A program made the translations under genes and the position numbers. 64,000 nucleotides of DNA, taken from the NCBI GenBank assembly GCA_018266255.1, contig JAFEAT010000017.1, positions 143,694 to 207,693 on the forward strand. The letters are read 5' to 3'. The stretch is from Cyanobacteria bacterium SZAS-4 (GTDB lineage: Bacteria; Cyanobacteriota; Vampirovibrionia; Obscuribacterales; Obscuribacteraceae). The notes beneath the pieces were generated by a model. That model saw only the letters and a program-made list of their open reading frames with translations, was not told the DNA's origin and ran no database searches. Positions 7,574 to 16,821 of this stretch are shown piece by piece; position 1 is the stretch's first letter, and each line of letters opens with the position of its first letter.

Positions 7574-8578
7574 CTAATTCAAGTTGTCCATCAGATTACG
7601 CGCCTGGTCGTCTTTGCGCAGCTTTTTCAGGGCGCGACATTCTATTTGTCTGACGCGCTCGCGTGATACGCCGAGCAGTTGCGAAAGTTCTTCCAAACTC
7701 TTTGGCGACTCGTGATCCAATCCATAGCGAAGTTTGATGATGTCTTGCTCTCGTGAACTCAGTCGCGACAAAAGCGTATTTACGTGACGGCTCAACAAAC
7801 TCTCTTCGGCAACCGTTTCTGGATGCGGTAGAGACTTGTCTTCGATCATGTCAGCAAGAAGAGTATCCGACTCGTCGCGCAGTTTACTGTCTAACGAGAG
7901 AAGCTCTCGGAAAGCTCCGATCGTCAGCATTACTTTTTCGCGACTTAAGCCTGAACGAACGACAATCTCGTCCATCGTAGGTTTGCGTCCCATCTCTTCC
8001 ACCATGGTGCGCACTAGTTTTCGCAGTTTGCTCATACTCTCGCCAACATGCACTGGCACGCGGATACCACGTGACTTATCGGCCAAGGCTCTAGTGATCG
8101 CCTGCCGAATCCACCACGTTGCATAGGTCGAGAATTTGTATCCGCGTTCGGGATCAAATTTCTCAACAGCTCGAATCAGTCCCAGACCGCCTTCCTGAAT
8201 CAAATCTTGAAAGCTGAGTCCGCGGTTGTTGTATCGCTTTGCGATGCTCACGACTAAGCGTAAGTTGGCTTGTATCAACCTTCCCCGAGCTTCAGCATCA
8301 CCGTCTCTGACGGCGCGACCAAGTTCAATTTCTTCTGTTCCGTTCAACAGTTTGTGTCGACCGATCTCACGCAAATATATTTTCAGCGAATCTTCTTCAA
8401 CCACTGCCGGTTCATCCGCTTCGATGACGACAACGTCTTCGGGCGCGTCAGCAGCTGGAGTTTCATCATCTTCGAAATCGATGAGGTCATCGAATTCTTC
8501 TTCGTGTGGCTCGCGGCTAACCTTACTCGCGTGTCTGGTGGCCCGAGTCTGTTTTTTTACTGTTCGGTTCATGATCAA
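7574..8578 (-). CDS. Sigma-70 family RNA polymerase sigma factor (group 1/2)
   Basis: A 334-residue sigma factor with all parts of the RpoD/SigA core. An acidic leader (about 25-60) is followed by region 1.2 (DSLKIYLREIGRH), then region 2 with LIQANLRLVVSIAKRY and SFQDLIQEGGLGLIRAVEKFD. Region 2.4 contains FSTYATWWIRQAITRA. Region 3 begins RVPVHVGE, and region 4 ends in GVSRERVRQIECRALKKLR. It directs RNA polymerase to promoters. Its length and domain set fit either the primary factor or a cyanobacterial-type group 2 factor; sequence alone does not decide. The TTG at 8578 has GAGGG eight bases upstream; an ATG six bases later is an alternative. It stands alone, with a strong terminator behind it. 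Confidence 0.95.
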   Translation of the reverse strand: MIMNRTVKKQTRATRHASKVSREPHEEEFDDLIDFEDDETPAADAPEDVVVIEADEPAVVEEDSLKIYLREIGRHKLLNGTEEIELGRAVRDGDAEARGRLIQANLRLVVSIAKRYNNRGLSFQDLIQEGGLGLIRAVEKFDPERGYKFSTYATWWIRQAITRALADKSRGIRVPVHVGESMSKLRKLVRTMVEEMGRKPTMDEIVVRSGLSREKVMLTIGAFRELLSLDSKLRDESDTLLADMIEDKSLPHPETVAEESLLSRHVNTLLSRLSSREQDIIKLRYGLDHESPKSLEELSQLLGVSRERVRQIECRALKKLRKDDQARNLMDNLN

Positions 8579-8889
8579 AATGGTTACCCTCGAATCCGCA
8601 AAACAAGGCAGACCGAACCAGGCGGTTGGTCGCCTGATTTAGTCTAAGAAGCAGCCATTGGCGCGCGATTAACGAACGCTTGCTTTCAAATGGTCAATTC
8701 CTACCTCATTTGGAAGGCGGGCGAAAGCGCTGCATTTTTTGATTATGCCCAAGCAAATTTTGTTGGAACCGGATCAGACGAAATTGAAATTGATTTTGGT
8801 AACTAAAGTACACAAATTCAAAATGGTGGAGATTGTCTTTCCACAGGCTTCTTGCTACGTCATGTCGGAGTCTGTATGGACGCGTGTAG
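8579..8889. other. Intergenic region without a recognised gene
   Basis: About 310 bases between the start of the sigma factor gene and the stop of the protease-kinase gene, both on the minus strand. It should contain the sigma factor promoter. I see only an unconvincing GC-rich imperfect hairpin followed by a run of six T at about 8715-8742 on the plus strand, with no plus-strand gene for it to terminate. Short open frames here have no coding character. Confidence 0.35.
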
Positions 8890-10947
8890 TTAGTTGAAAG
8901 AGATTTGAATATATTCCAAATCCGTGCGCAAGTCATCCATTAATGCGTAACGGCCAGCGGGATCTTTTTGCAGAGTTCTGAATAGAACTTTCTCCAACTC
9001 AGGCGGAATGAGGATGTCGGTACGCTGAGTGCTTGGACGGGGCGGCATTTCATGGATGTGTTTGAAAATAGTCTGCACCGAATTCGGTCCGAGAAACGGA
9101 GTCTTTCCAGTAATCGCTTCATACATTACGCATCCTAATGAGTATATGTCGGATCTTGCATCCAAGGCAGTTCCCAAACACTGCTCTGGGCTCATATAGA
9201 GCGGGCTGCCGACCAGGTCGCCCGTCTGAGTCAACTCTTGCGTTGTAAGCGCGTCGCTGGCGATTACTTTGGCAATGCCGAAATCAACAATGCGAATGAA
9301 ATCTTTGCCGTCGTCAGATGCAGCCAAGATCATATTGGCTGGTTTTATGTCTCGATGAATAACGCCGCGTTTATGCGCATGTGCAAGCGCGTCACTGGCT
9401 TGAACAAAGATGTCGCAAAAACGTTTCACCGAGAGCGGTCCATAGTTCAAAATTTGTTCTTGCAAATTCGTTCCTTCAATCAAGTCCATAACGATGAAAG
9501 GAATGTTGCTCGGTGTCAGTCCGAAATCGTGCACAACAACCAGGTGGGGATGCTTAAGTGCGCTTGCTGCTTTGGCCTCTTGCTCGAATCGAAGAATATG
9601 TTTTGGTTCGTGTGCTAAATGGACATGCAACGTTTTTACGGCAAGTTTCGCGCCGGTCATAACGTGTCTGGCTTTGTAGATAACACCCATTCCACCCTGG
9701 CTGAGAATGGACAGCGCTTCGTAGCGCTCGGGTAAATCGAGGATGCGATTACTTTCTGGGTTTTTAGGACTGAGAGACGATTGCAATTGCGATTCGATCA
9801 GCGTCGGATGCAGACCGCCGGGGCTCTTGGTTTTGATCACAGACACATCCTGTATGTCTTCCATAGTCACTAGCGGCGGTGTGACATCGGCTATCGCCGG
9901 CGGTGTTTTTACTTTGTGGCAATTCATCAAATGCTTCATCAGGATAGCTACAACGAGGGCAGGACTTCGCTTATCATTTCCCGAACGGTGAGTGTATCGA
10001 TAGTATGCATACGCGAGTCTGCGTCGATCGAGAACGAATTCCCAAAAGTTTTCTAGTGAATCAGCTGCGTCTTTTGACGATGGGATTCGAAACTCTGGCA
10101 CTTTCGGCAGTGTTTTGAACAGCACGAATCGGTCAAAAAATAGAACAGCAAGATAGCAAGCAACAAACAATACTACGGTTATGTAGCCATTTCCGCTTAG
10201 TATATTGAGGACCTGACCAATCGTGTCGGTTCTGTTAAAGGCGAAATTGTAGTTGATGTGATCGAGCAACGCCCAGACAAAACCAATCGGTGCAATTACC
10301 AGCAGAGCGCTTTTGTTTTTCTGTTGCATAAGTGCAAGACCGAGAGTGCCCGCGGCTAATCCAGTCCAAATCGCATGCCCCGCTACCATTCGGCCATTTA
10401 TTACTTCGGTCGCGGGTAACCAGACGATCTGTGTTTGCCATGCAGCTGCGTGCACAAACGCGTCTTCGCTGTAGGCAAAACCTGCACCAGATGCCACGCC
10501 CAAAAGGAAGATATCAGTTGCTCCCAACGTCAACGAGCTGAAGTTTCTTCCACGCAAAAGTAAGATCACAACTGGCAGCAATTTCAGCACTTCTTCAAAT
10601 ATGGCTTGCAGCACTGGGGTGATTGGATTACCTGCTCCCAGGGCTTTCGCCATTTGCAGCCCCGCTGACCCGGCGATTCCCATCATCACTCCGCCACAAA
10701 GCACGATAGTGCCAGTGGTGGCAAGTGGTACGGTCGTGGTGGCACGAGAGATGACCATCAGCCCGACGACAAAGATGGCATTGTAAGCCAGAGAAATGAA
10801 GCCTTTCGGTCCAGTGCTAGCAATGGTCCAGCCCACCCACAAAAGCGCTGCACACCAAAATACGACAAGCCTGACCTGCAATCGGCTTCGCCCAAGAGGA
10901 ATGGTGCCCCAGGTATTAGCCAGTTTGAGTGGAGGAGCGCTCTGCAA
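8890..10947 (-). CDS. PrsW-like intramembrane protease fused to a Ser/Thr protein kinase
   Basis: A 685-residue fusion. Residues about 25-280 form roughly eight membrane segments with PrsW-type motifs: FEEVLKLL (E118, E119, K122), GAGFAYSE (F157, E161), GHAIW (H191) and LLDHINYN (D229, H230). These are the conserved residues of PrsW proteases, which cleave membrane proteins. After a linker of about 120 residues comes a Hanks-type kinase (about 409-680) with a GGMGVIY loop, Lys in LAVKTL (K438), HRDIKPAN (531-538) and DFGIAK (555-560), all intact. The start is TTG directly after the stop of the upstream small membrane gene, so the two are probably translationally coupled. It probably senses an envelope signal and links proteolysis to phosphorylation; substrates are unknown. 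Confidence 0.88.
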   Translation of the reverse strand: MQSAPPLKLANTWGTIPLGRSRLQVRLVVFWCAALLWVGWTIASTGPKGFISLAYNAIFVVGLMVISRATTTVPLATTGTIVLCGGVMMGIAGSAGLQMAKALGAGNPITPVLQAIFEEVLKLLPVVILLLRGRNFSSLTLGATDIFLLGVASGAGFAYSEDAFVHAAAWQTQIVWLPATEVINGRMVAGHAIWTGLAAGTLGLALMQQKNKSALLVIAPIGFVWALLDHINYNFAFNRTDTIGQVLNILSGNGYITVVLFVACYLAVLFFDRFVLFKTLPKVPEFRIPSSKDAADSLENFWEFVLDRRRLAYAYYRYTHRSGNDKRSPALVVAILMKHLMNCHKVKTPPAIADVTPPLVTMEDIQDVSVIKTKSPGGLHPTLIESQLQSSLSPKNPESNRILDLPERYEALSILSQGGMGVIYKARHVMTGAKLAVKTLHVHLAHEPKHILRFEQEAKAASALKHPHLVVVHDFGLTPSNIPFIVMDLIEGTNLQEQILNYGPLSVKRFCDIFVQASDALAHAHKRGVIHRDIKPANMILAASDDGKDFIRIVDFGIAKVIASDALTTQELTQTGDLVGSPLYMSPEQCLGTALDARSDIYSLGCVMYEAITGKTPFLGPNSVQTIFKHIHEMPPRPSTQRTDILIPPELEKVLFRTLQKDPAGRYALMDDLRTDLEYIQISFN

Positions 10948-11241
10948 CTACTTTCCGCCTTTGTTGGGACCCATGGCTTGCTCGAATGCAATCAGGGCAT
11001 AGTCGAGGGCAGATTTTGGTTCGCCTTGCGGCTGCAATGAAGGCTCAGCTGACTTGCTTACTAGCTGCAAATAGGCGTTTTCGTACTTTTTCAAGGTGGC
11101 GTTCGCATCCCTTGGAAAGCCAGTCGGGCGAACATCGAGTTTTGGTCCGCGAGTGCGACAAGCCAGTGCAAGCGCCGCTATAGCAGCGCCTATCGCTCCA
11201 ATTAGTGCGGCATCACCAACTTTGTCTGCGACATCGTGCAC
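10948..11241 (-). CDS. Small membrane-anchored protein upstream of the protease-kinase
   Basis: A 97-residue protein with one hydrophobic segment near the N-terminus (about 11-28, ALIGAIGAAIAALALAC), then a soluble tail with a helical YENAYLQLVSK region. The start is GTG with GAGG upstream. Its stop codon abuts the TTG start of the protease-kinase gene, which points to co-translation and perhaps to a physical partnership or substrate role. No family is recognised. Confidence 0.7.
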   Translation of the reverse strand: MHDVADKVGDAALIGAIGAAIAALALACRTRGPKLDVRPTGFPRDANATLKKYENAYLQLVSKSAEPSLQPQGEPKSALDYALIAFEQAMGPNKGGK

Positions 11242-11315
11242 TGGGGTTTCCTCATGGACAAGATTTGAATTTTAACATGGGTAAAAGCATGCAATGGTGG
11301 ACACTCGGCTACATG

Positions 11316-12317
11316 TCAGTTTGAATGCCGAAGGAAGAAATCTGTTATCAGTTCGGTGGCATCCACGTCGTTGCAAGTCTTGCCCAGAAGGTCGGCCGGA
11401 CCGCTGTAAAATGCACCAGGCCACGTATGCCCACCTCCCTGAATGGAATACAACACAACCTCACCGTTGTAAGAGCCGAATGTTTCGCGCTTCACCCGCG
11501 TTCCATCATGCGGATCTTTGTCTGGTTCACTCGCGGTGTACGGGCTGGGCGAAGTTCCGTTGTGACGACACCAAAAATCAACCGCCTCGCGCTCAGTCAT
11601 GAGCCCGCCCATCTTTGCCATAGGCACGCTCAAGTTGCCCAGACCGCCCAGTCCTACAGCATCTCCCAATTTTCCGAGCGTGTCGTTGTGCTCTGAATCT
11701 TCCGAAGGCACGAGCGGGTCCTGCGATCCGATGAAAAACATGGCTGGCATTTTTCTGTTGGCACCACAATGTGCCGCCGTTGCGTCCATCATCGATGCTG
11801 CTACAACGGCTATAGCAGCCAATTTATCGGGCATCTCACAGGCTAAGCGCTCGGAGAAGTATCCTCCGTTCGACATTCCTACTGCATAGATTCTTCGCGG
11901 ATCGACAGCCACTGTGCGAGAGATCTGACCGATCATGTCAGAGATAAATCGCACGTCATCCGGGCTACCACTGTATCCAGTCTGCCATTTGCCTCCCAAA
12001 CCATCAGGATAGACGACGATGAAGTTCTTTCTGTCCGCCACAATGTCGAATCTGGTCAGGGGCGACATGATTCTTCCATTCATGTGTAGCCCGTGAAAGA
12101 CCATAACGAGCGGCATAGGCTTGGTGCGAACATAAGACGCCGGTACATGCACGAAATAGCTGCGAGGTGTGCCGTCTGACGTCACGACTTGTTTAAAATC
12201 GTAAGCCTTCTTAGCTGTCGCGGTTTGAGCGCTACTTTCCTGTGGACTAATGGTAAAAGCAACCACGGCGCACGCCAGTAGTCGACAAATTTTTTGCATT
12301 TTTGCTACATATTGCAT
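11316..12317 (-). CDS. Secreted PHB-depolymerase/LpqC-like esterase
   Basis: About 333 residues from the ATG at 12317, which gives a clean signal peptide (MQKICRLLACAVVAF..SSAQ); an upstream frame extension is probably untranslated. The mature protein is an alpha/beta hydrolase of the poly(3-hydroxybutyrate) depolymerase/LpqC group. It shows LVMVFHGLHMNG (oxyanion region), the nucleophile elbow YAVGMSNGGYFSERLA, and a late acid and His in GGGHTWPGA. Such enzymes hydrolyse esters, including feruloyl or acetyl esters and PHB oligomers, outside the cell. The gene is divergent from a secreted protein gene with only about 50 bases between starts. Confidence 0.88.
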   Translation of the reverse strand: MQYVAKMQKICRLLACAVVAFTISPQESSAQTATAKKAYDFKQVVTSDGTPRSYFVHVPASYVRTKPMPLVMVFHGLHMNGRIMSPLTRFDIVADRKNFIVVYPDGLGGKWQTGYSGSPDDVRFISDMIGQISRTVAVDPRRIYAVGMSNGGYFSERLACEMPDKLAAIAVVAASMMDATAAHCGANRKMPAMFFIGSQDPLVPSEDSEHNDTLGKLGDAVGLGGLGNLSVPMAKMGGLMTEREAVDFWCRHNGTSPSPYTASEPDKDPHDGTRVKRETFGSYNGEVVLYSIQGGGHTWPGAFYSGPADLLGKTCNDVDATELITDFFLRHSN

Positions 12318-12366
12318 AGAGAGATTATTCCAAGTGGGCTGGCTGGTAAACATCAGGAGGATAGAT

Positions 12367-13161
12367 ATGTTCAGTCGCAAAAGTTCGGCACTGTCCTTGA
12401 TTGCCGGGTGTTTGCTCGGAACTATGGCGGCGGCTCATGCTGAAGGAACAGCGCCAGCCGCTGGTTCAGCCAAAGTTGTGACAGATTCGGTGCCGGCGGC
12501 TAATTCGCCTACTAAGGCTGTTGAACCGTCTCCTATCGTCACCGATCCAACTCCTCCGGGTCGTGCTGAAGCGCCGAAGGAGAAACCTGAGATTCCCGCG
12601 GACACGCAAGTGAAAGACCCTGCTGCATCGTCATCGGTTGTAACTCCTTCTACCTCAGTCACTAGCTCTGCCCCTCAGGCAGCTCCGGCTGACCCGACTG
12701 CATTGCTCTACGCAGAAAAAGTTGCGCCAGGTGCATTTCAAGAAAAGCGACAGCTTCTACTGTCGAGCATCAAGTTGGCAAAGAAACAAAATTTCGGTGT
12801 CACCGTTTATTTAGGTGAGTTGAATAAAGTCGAGGAGCAGATCAAACAAGGAAATGCTACACCACAACTGGAAGCTAGAATCGACTCGATCGCAGATGGA
12901 TTGCAAGATCAGCTCAAACGCAGTCAGATTTTAAAAACTCAACGTCCTACAGGTGGTTCGCCTCGAACGTCATATAGCGGCGCTGGTGGCACACCCGAAG
13001 CAGCTGGGCATGGGCACAAAAATACCGATGCCATAATCAACGAACTGCGTCAAAAATATGGCGACAAAATTCCAGCTGGTTTAGACAACAACGAATTGAA
13101 AGAAAAGTTTCTGAACAATCCCATGGCCAAAGAGTATCTGAAGAAGTTCACAGGACAGTAG
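12367..13161 (+). CDS. Secreted protein of unknown function, Ala/Pro/Thr-rich
   Basis: About 264 residues from the ATG at 12367, chosen because AGGAGG lies six bases upstream and a signal peptide follows (FSRKSSALSLIAGCLLGTMAAAHA). A low-complexity Ala/Pro/Ser/Thr/Val linker (about 25-115) leads to a charged helical region (about 120-200). A Gly-rich stretch and a C-terminal helical piece rich in Lys, Asn and Glu end the protein. It is probably periplasmic or surface-attached. It is divergent from the esterase and convergent with the RNB nuclease, three bases apart. I do not recognise a family. Confidence 0.82.
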   Translation: MFSRKSSALSLIAGCLLGTMAAAHAEGTAPAAGSAKVVTDSVPAANSPTKAVEPSPIVTDPTPPGRAEAPKEKPEIPADTQVKDPAASSSVVTPSTSVTSSAPQAAPADPTALLYAEKVAPGAFQEKRQLLLSSIKLAKKQNFGVTVYLGELNKVEEQIKQGNATPQLEARIDSIADGLQDQLKRSQILKTQRPTGGSPRTSYSGAGGTPEAAGHGHKNTDAIINELRQKYGDKIPAGLDNNELKEKFLNNPMAKEYLKKFTGQ

Positions 13162-13164
13162 CCG

Positions 13165-14622
13165 TTAGAGCTTTTGGAAATCTATAAAACCTTTGGCAGG
13201 ATTTGTGGAAAGCAAGCGCACTTTGACTTTGTCGCCGACGTCGATGCCTTGCTGATTTTTGATGATGCGTCCTTCTGCAGATGGCTTTGAAATGCGTACG
13301 AAAACGCCATCTTCTTTGACACCAGTGACGATGCCTCTGAAATTCTGTCCGATTTTATCGCTCAGCAGAACGGCAGCAGCAGCCTTTCTCACAAAGCGTT
13401 CGACTTTGTTGGCGGCAGAAGCCATCAATGTGCAATGTGCAGCAATGTCTTCTAACTCTGCTTGTGAATATGTTTCCGGCTTTCCATCGATAACGCTCTT
13501 TAAAAGTCGCTGTGTGACTATGTCTGGATAGCGACGGTTGGGAGCAGTGGAGTGCGTGTAATCCTGTACGGCCAATCCGAAGTGTCCTTCATGAGCTTCA
13601 CCCGATTTAACGACTACGTACTCACCTGGTCCAAGTAATTTGACAATCGTCAAGGAGAGGTCGGGAAAGTGATCTGGGTCGGCTGCTTTGCGACGCGCAA
13701 GAAATTCGGATAGTGCCTTGGAATCTGGTTTTTCGGGCAACGTGTCACCCAGGGATGTGGCGGTTTCGACAATTTTCGGCCAACGTTTTGGCTCTCTTAC
13801 GATTCGTCGAATCGAATAGGTGCCCTTTTTGTCCAATTCTATTGCCATTGCTGTGTTAGCTGCCACCATCAAATTTTCGATCAAATCTCGAGCAGAATTA
13901 TGATCTGTTGTTGTGATGTCGACAACTTTGCCGTCTTTGGCAACTGGTGTAGCTTCAACAGTTGAAAGATTGAGTGCACCATTTCTGACGCGCACATCGT
14001 GCAACCAATCCGATCCCTTTTCTTGCATGCGCAGCTGCTCCACAAGACCTGGCTGATCCAGCTTGTCTGGCAAATCATCTTTGCTGTCGAGCCATGGACC
14101 GATATCTGCATACGCAAGTTTTGCGTGATTTCTCACCAGCGCGCGATAGAAATCTGTCGAAACTACAGTGCCGTTTTCGTCGACAATCAGCTCGGTCACA
14201 ATCGCCAGTCGGTCGACATTTGGCAGCAAAGAACTGATGTCGAATGACAATTTTTCCGGCAGCATCGGATAAGTCATGATGCCCATGTAAACGGATGTCG
14301 TATTGATTTTGGCGTGCTGGTCTACTGGTGAATCTTTCGGCACATATGCATCGACATCAGCGATGCCGATCAAAATTCGCATCTTGCCATCGGGCAGCTG
14401 TTCCGACCACTCGATCTGGTCGAGGTCCTTAGATTCCCGGTTGTCGATTGAGGACCAGAGGAGTTTTCTCAAGTCTCGGGTGTTGTCACCACCAAGTGGA
14501 GGAGTGGACTTCAAATTGTTCAATTGAGCTTGAATTTCAGGCGTCAGGTCTGGTTGAAACCCTGCTTCAACCATTGCGTCATGAGCCATGGTGCTGAGGT
14601 CTACTTGATTTGATGTTGACAT
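13165..14622 (-). CDS. RNB-domain exoribonuclease (RNase II/R family, compact form)
   Basis: A 485-residue 3'-5' exoribonuclease. The RNB core opens with SSIDNRESKDLDQIEW, where the catalytic Asp cluster lies; canonical enzymes have a similar IDDxxTxDxDDA pattern. It continues with IGIADVDAYV, MTYPMLPEKLSF and DYTHSTAPNRRYPDIVTQRLL, which are strongly conserved. A C-terminal S1-like RNA-binding segment (about 425-485) has GIVTGVKEDGVFVRI. The N-terminal cold-shock domains of E. coli RNase II/R are missing, as in short Deinococcus- and cyanobacterial-type members. It probably takes part in RNA turnover. The ATG has no clear ribosome binding site. Confidence 0.9.
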   Translation of the reverse strand: MSTSNQVDLSTMAHDAMVEAGFQPDLTPEIQAQLNNLKSTPPLGGDNTRDLRKLLWSSIDNRESKDLDQIEWSEQLPDGKMRILIGIADVDAYVPKDSPVDQHAKINTTSVYMGIMTYPMLPEKLSFDISSLLPNVDRLAIVTELIVDENGTVVSTDFYRALVRNHAKLAYADIGPWLDSKDDLPDKLDQPGLVEQLRMQEKGSDWLHDVRVRNGALNLSTVEATPVAKDGKVVDITTTDHNSARDLIENLMVAANTAMAIELDKKGTYSIRRIVREPKRWPKIVETATSLGDTLPEKPDSKALSEFLARRKAADPDHFPDLSLTIVKLLGPGEYVVVKSGEAHEGHFGLAVQDYTHSTAPNRRYPDIVTQRLLKSVIDGKPETYSQAELEDIAAHCTLMASAANKVERFVRKAAAAVLLSDKIGQNFRGIVTGVKEDGVFVRISKPSAEGRIIKNQQGIDVGDKVKVRLLSTNPAKGFIDFQKL

Positions 14623-14732
14623 TTCATTTAACGTGGAAGGGTTCCCAATTATTGCACTAAATCGGCTCTATCAGTCGAAGTAGAGAAGCCGCTAACTGTC
14701 GAGCTTCTGCGCGCTGATCGACGTGTTATGGG

Positions 14733-15896
14733 TTATTCTTGCTTCGAGTCAAGTAAGTCGCCCAGTGAATTGTTTAGAAGTTCCAAATCTACTGCTGTTT
14801 CTTCCACGATCGTAATCAGGTTTTCGGCTCGTGCGTGTTCGGGTCTCGATGAGTAGAACCGCTCGATGTCTTCTTTCAGCGGAAGTTCAATTTGTTGTCG
14901 TGATTTCAGTTCTACGATACGTTTGTCATCCATCCACGTTTCTTTTAAGAGCGCCTGGTTGATATCAGCAATTAGCCATGCGATGTTCTTGTCGTAAAAG
15001 AACGCTTCGGCGATGCTAACAAGAGTGTCTGTGGATGCCACTAACGTCTTTGGTCGAATCGCCTTTTGAACGCTTATCGCACCTTTCTGTTTTGAAATAT
15101 CGGCGGTTTCGAGCAAGTTCATTTTTTCATTCGAAACTACAGATTTCTCGGTTTGCTCTTGTGGAATTTCGGATGAGTGCCTCTTGGTTCTTGTATTGTC
15201 GCCGGGGATCAACTCAACTCGCGGTCCGCTTCTTTGAACGCCAGATCGAAGTCTTGTTGCTCCGGCGGCCGCGACAATTACAGCCAGTGCAATCTCGCTG
15301 CCCAGGATAAAGCGTTTTTGCGCTGGCATAAATGGTTTGGCAGGGACAATCACAGGATGATCGGCGTTCCCCGCACTGCCAGAGCTGCGTGCACGATGGA
15401 TCTGTTGATCATGCACGGATCTGGCTTCGGCATCAAGCCTGGCACCTGATCTTTCACCGATACTATCGGTAGTATCATCATTTTCTTCGTCGTTTTCATC
15501 GTCATCTTCGTCGGATGACTGATGCGCCGAAAAACTGTCGATGACGACAAATTTTTCGACTCGACCAACTGGCGAAGTTAGATCAAACGAGTATTGCCAA
15601 CTCAACGAGGTGAAGCCGTTTTCGTTGAGCGTCTGGATAAACCTGTCGAGGTCAGACTGAACAGTATCAGCTTCTAAGTAGTGCTTATCTGTGAGTTTCT
15701 CACCCAGAGAATTTCCATGCACAATGGTGTCCCAGGTCATCGGAACACTCATCTCTTTACCAAATTCTTCGTTTGCTGATGCTGTCTGATCGCATTTCGC
15801 GCGTCGATCGATAACTCGATCGATTGCGTCAAGCTTACTTAGATCTTTTACGATCTTGTCGTGTTCTTCTTCAGGTACGTCCGATGTTCCGGTCAT
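14733..15896 (-). CDS. Single-pass membrane protein with acidic linker and LysM-like domain
   Basis: About 387 residues from the ATG at 15896; a GTG 36 bases upstream is possible but lacks a ribosome binding site. A soluble N-terminal part (about 1-125) precedes an acidic Asp/Glu run (about 126-150), a basic linker and one membrane segment (about 196-213). After a further linker comes a LysM-like segment (about 285-340) with DTLVSIAEAFFYDKNIAWLI, then IADIN and RQQIELP. LysM modules normally bind peptidoglycan. The module would face the periplasm if the N-terminal part is cytoplasmic. The specific family is not recognised, and the LysM call is by pattern only. Confidence 0.7.
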   Translation of the reverse strand: MTGTSDVPEEEHDKIVKDLSKLDAIDRVIDRRAKCDQTASANEEFGKEMSVPMTWDTIVHGNSLGEKLTDKHYLEADTVQSDLDRFIQTLNENGFTSLSWQYSFDLTSPVGRVEKFVVIDSFSAHQSSDEDDDENDEENDDTTDSIGERSGARLDAEARSVHDQQIHRARSSGSAGNADHPVIVPAKPFMPAQKRFILGSEIALAVIVAAAGATRLRSGVQRSGPRVELIPGDNTRTKRHSSEIPQEQTEKSVVSNEKMNLLETADISKQKGAISVQKAIRPKTLVASTDTLVSIAEAFFYDKNIAWLIADINQALLKETWMDDKRIVELKSRQQIELPLKEDIERFYSSRPEHARAENLITIVEETAVDLELLNNSLGDLLDSKQE

Positions 15897-15969
15897 GCGC
15901 TCAACTTCACCTGCACTCGACCTCCCCCGCACAAGTCATTGTGCCCATCTTGGCGAACAAATCTTCAGA

Positions 15970-16794
15970 TTAACGCGCCGCCTGAATGCGTTTGACTAAT
16001 CGAGTGGACATGCTTCTTGGAAAAAGTCGGGTGCTAAACGCCATCATTTTATTCAGTGCGCCTGTAACTACAATTGTTTCTCCATTCATCATGCCTCGAT
16101 AGCCAATCTCAGCGACAGTCGTTGAATCCATCGGTTTGACTTGAGAGAACAGTTTCGAGCGGCCTAGTCCAGCACGTTCTTGAAATTCGGTCGATGTCGC
16201 ACCCGGGCAAACAGCCGTCACTGTTACGCCACTTCCTTCCAACTCACATGCGAGTCCTTGCGAAAAAGACAGTACATAAGCTTTACTCGCGTAGTAAACA
16301 GCCATTTGTGGACCGGCGACGAAAGCCGCCATGGATGCCAGATTCATGATCTTTCCGTCTCTGTTCTTTATCATCGATGGCAGTAGCAATTTTGTCAGCT
16401 TGGTCAGAGCTACGATGTTGACCTGTAACAGCGCCATTTCTTTCTCTAACGAATTTTCCGCAAAGTTGCCATAGTTAGCGAAACCCGCGTTGTTGATTAA
16501 TAGATCGACTGGCAAATTTTTTTGTGCGAGCTGTTCGACAATTCTTTCACAAGCATTAGGCACAGACAGATCTTCCACAATAATATGTGTCTCTATTTTA
16601 TGCTCTTTCAACTGTTCCACTCGTCGTTCTAACTGTTTCTGGTTGCGCGCAGTCAGCACGATCGAGTAGCCGTCTTTGGCTAATAATTTGCACAGTTCAA
16701 AACCTATTCCCTCTGACGCTCCGGTCACCAATGCAAGCTTTGCCAATTTGGATACTCCTGAAAGACGATCTTCGAACGTGTATTCTTTGTTCAT
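15970..16794 (-). CDS. Short-chain dehydrogenase/reductase
   Basis: A 274-residue classical SDR. It has the NAD(P)-binding TGASEGIG loop near residue 24, the INNAG motif, a catalytic Ser in MNLASMAAF and the YYASK catalytic Tyr/Lys pair. The C-terminal part resembles the DltE/YqjQ-like group, which reduces ketones or aldehydes with NADPH. The Arg after the second beta strand (LTARN) suggests NADPH preference. Its ATG abuts the longest open frame of the divergent cupin gene, so the real start or promoter must overlap a neighbour. The physiological substrate is not evident. Confidence 0.9.
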   Translation of the reverse strand: MNKEYTFEDRLSGVSKLAKLALVTGASEGIGFELCKLLAKDGYSIVLTARNQKQLERRVEQLKEHKIETHIIVEDLSVPNACERIVEQLAQKNLPVDLLINNAGFANYGNFAENSLEKEMALLQVNIVALTKLTKLLLPSMIKNRDGKIMNLASMAAFVAGPQMAVYYASKAYVLSFSQGLACELEGSGVTVTAVCPGATSTEFQERAGLGRSKLFSQVKPMDSTTVAEIGYRGMMNGETIVVTGALNKMMAFSTRLFPRSMSTRLVKRIQAAR

Positions 16795-16821
16795 ATGTTA
16801 GTGGACGATCGAGGCTTCAGT

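Noticed and set aside
8715..8742. Hairpin with T6 run on the plus strand
   Set aside because: The stem is short and imperfect, and there is no plus-strand transcript for it to end.
8706..8936. Minus-strand open frame of 76 codons in the gap behind the protease-kinase gene
   Set aside because: It starts inside the kinase gene, has no ribosome binding site and an unlikely aromatic/basic composition.
12435..12662. Minus-strand open frame inside the secreted Ala/Pro-rich gene
   Set aside because: Low-complexity Thr/Val/Gly shadow of the real gene, which has an AGGAGG start signal and a signal peptide.
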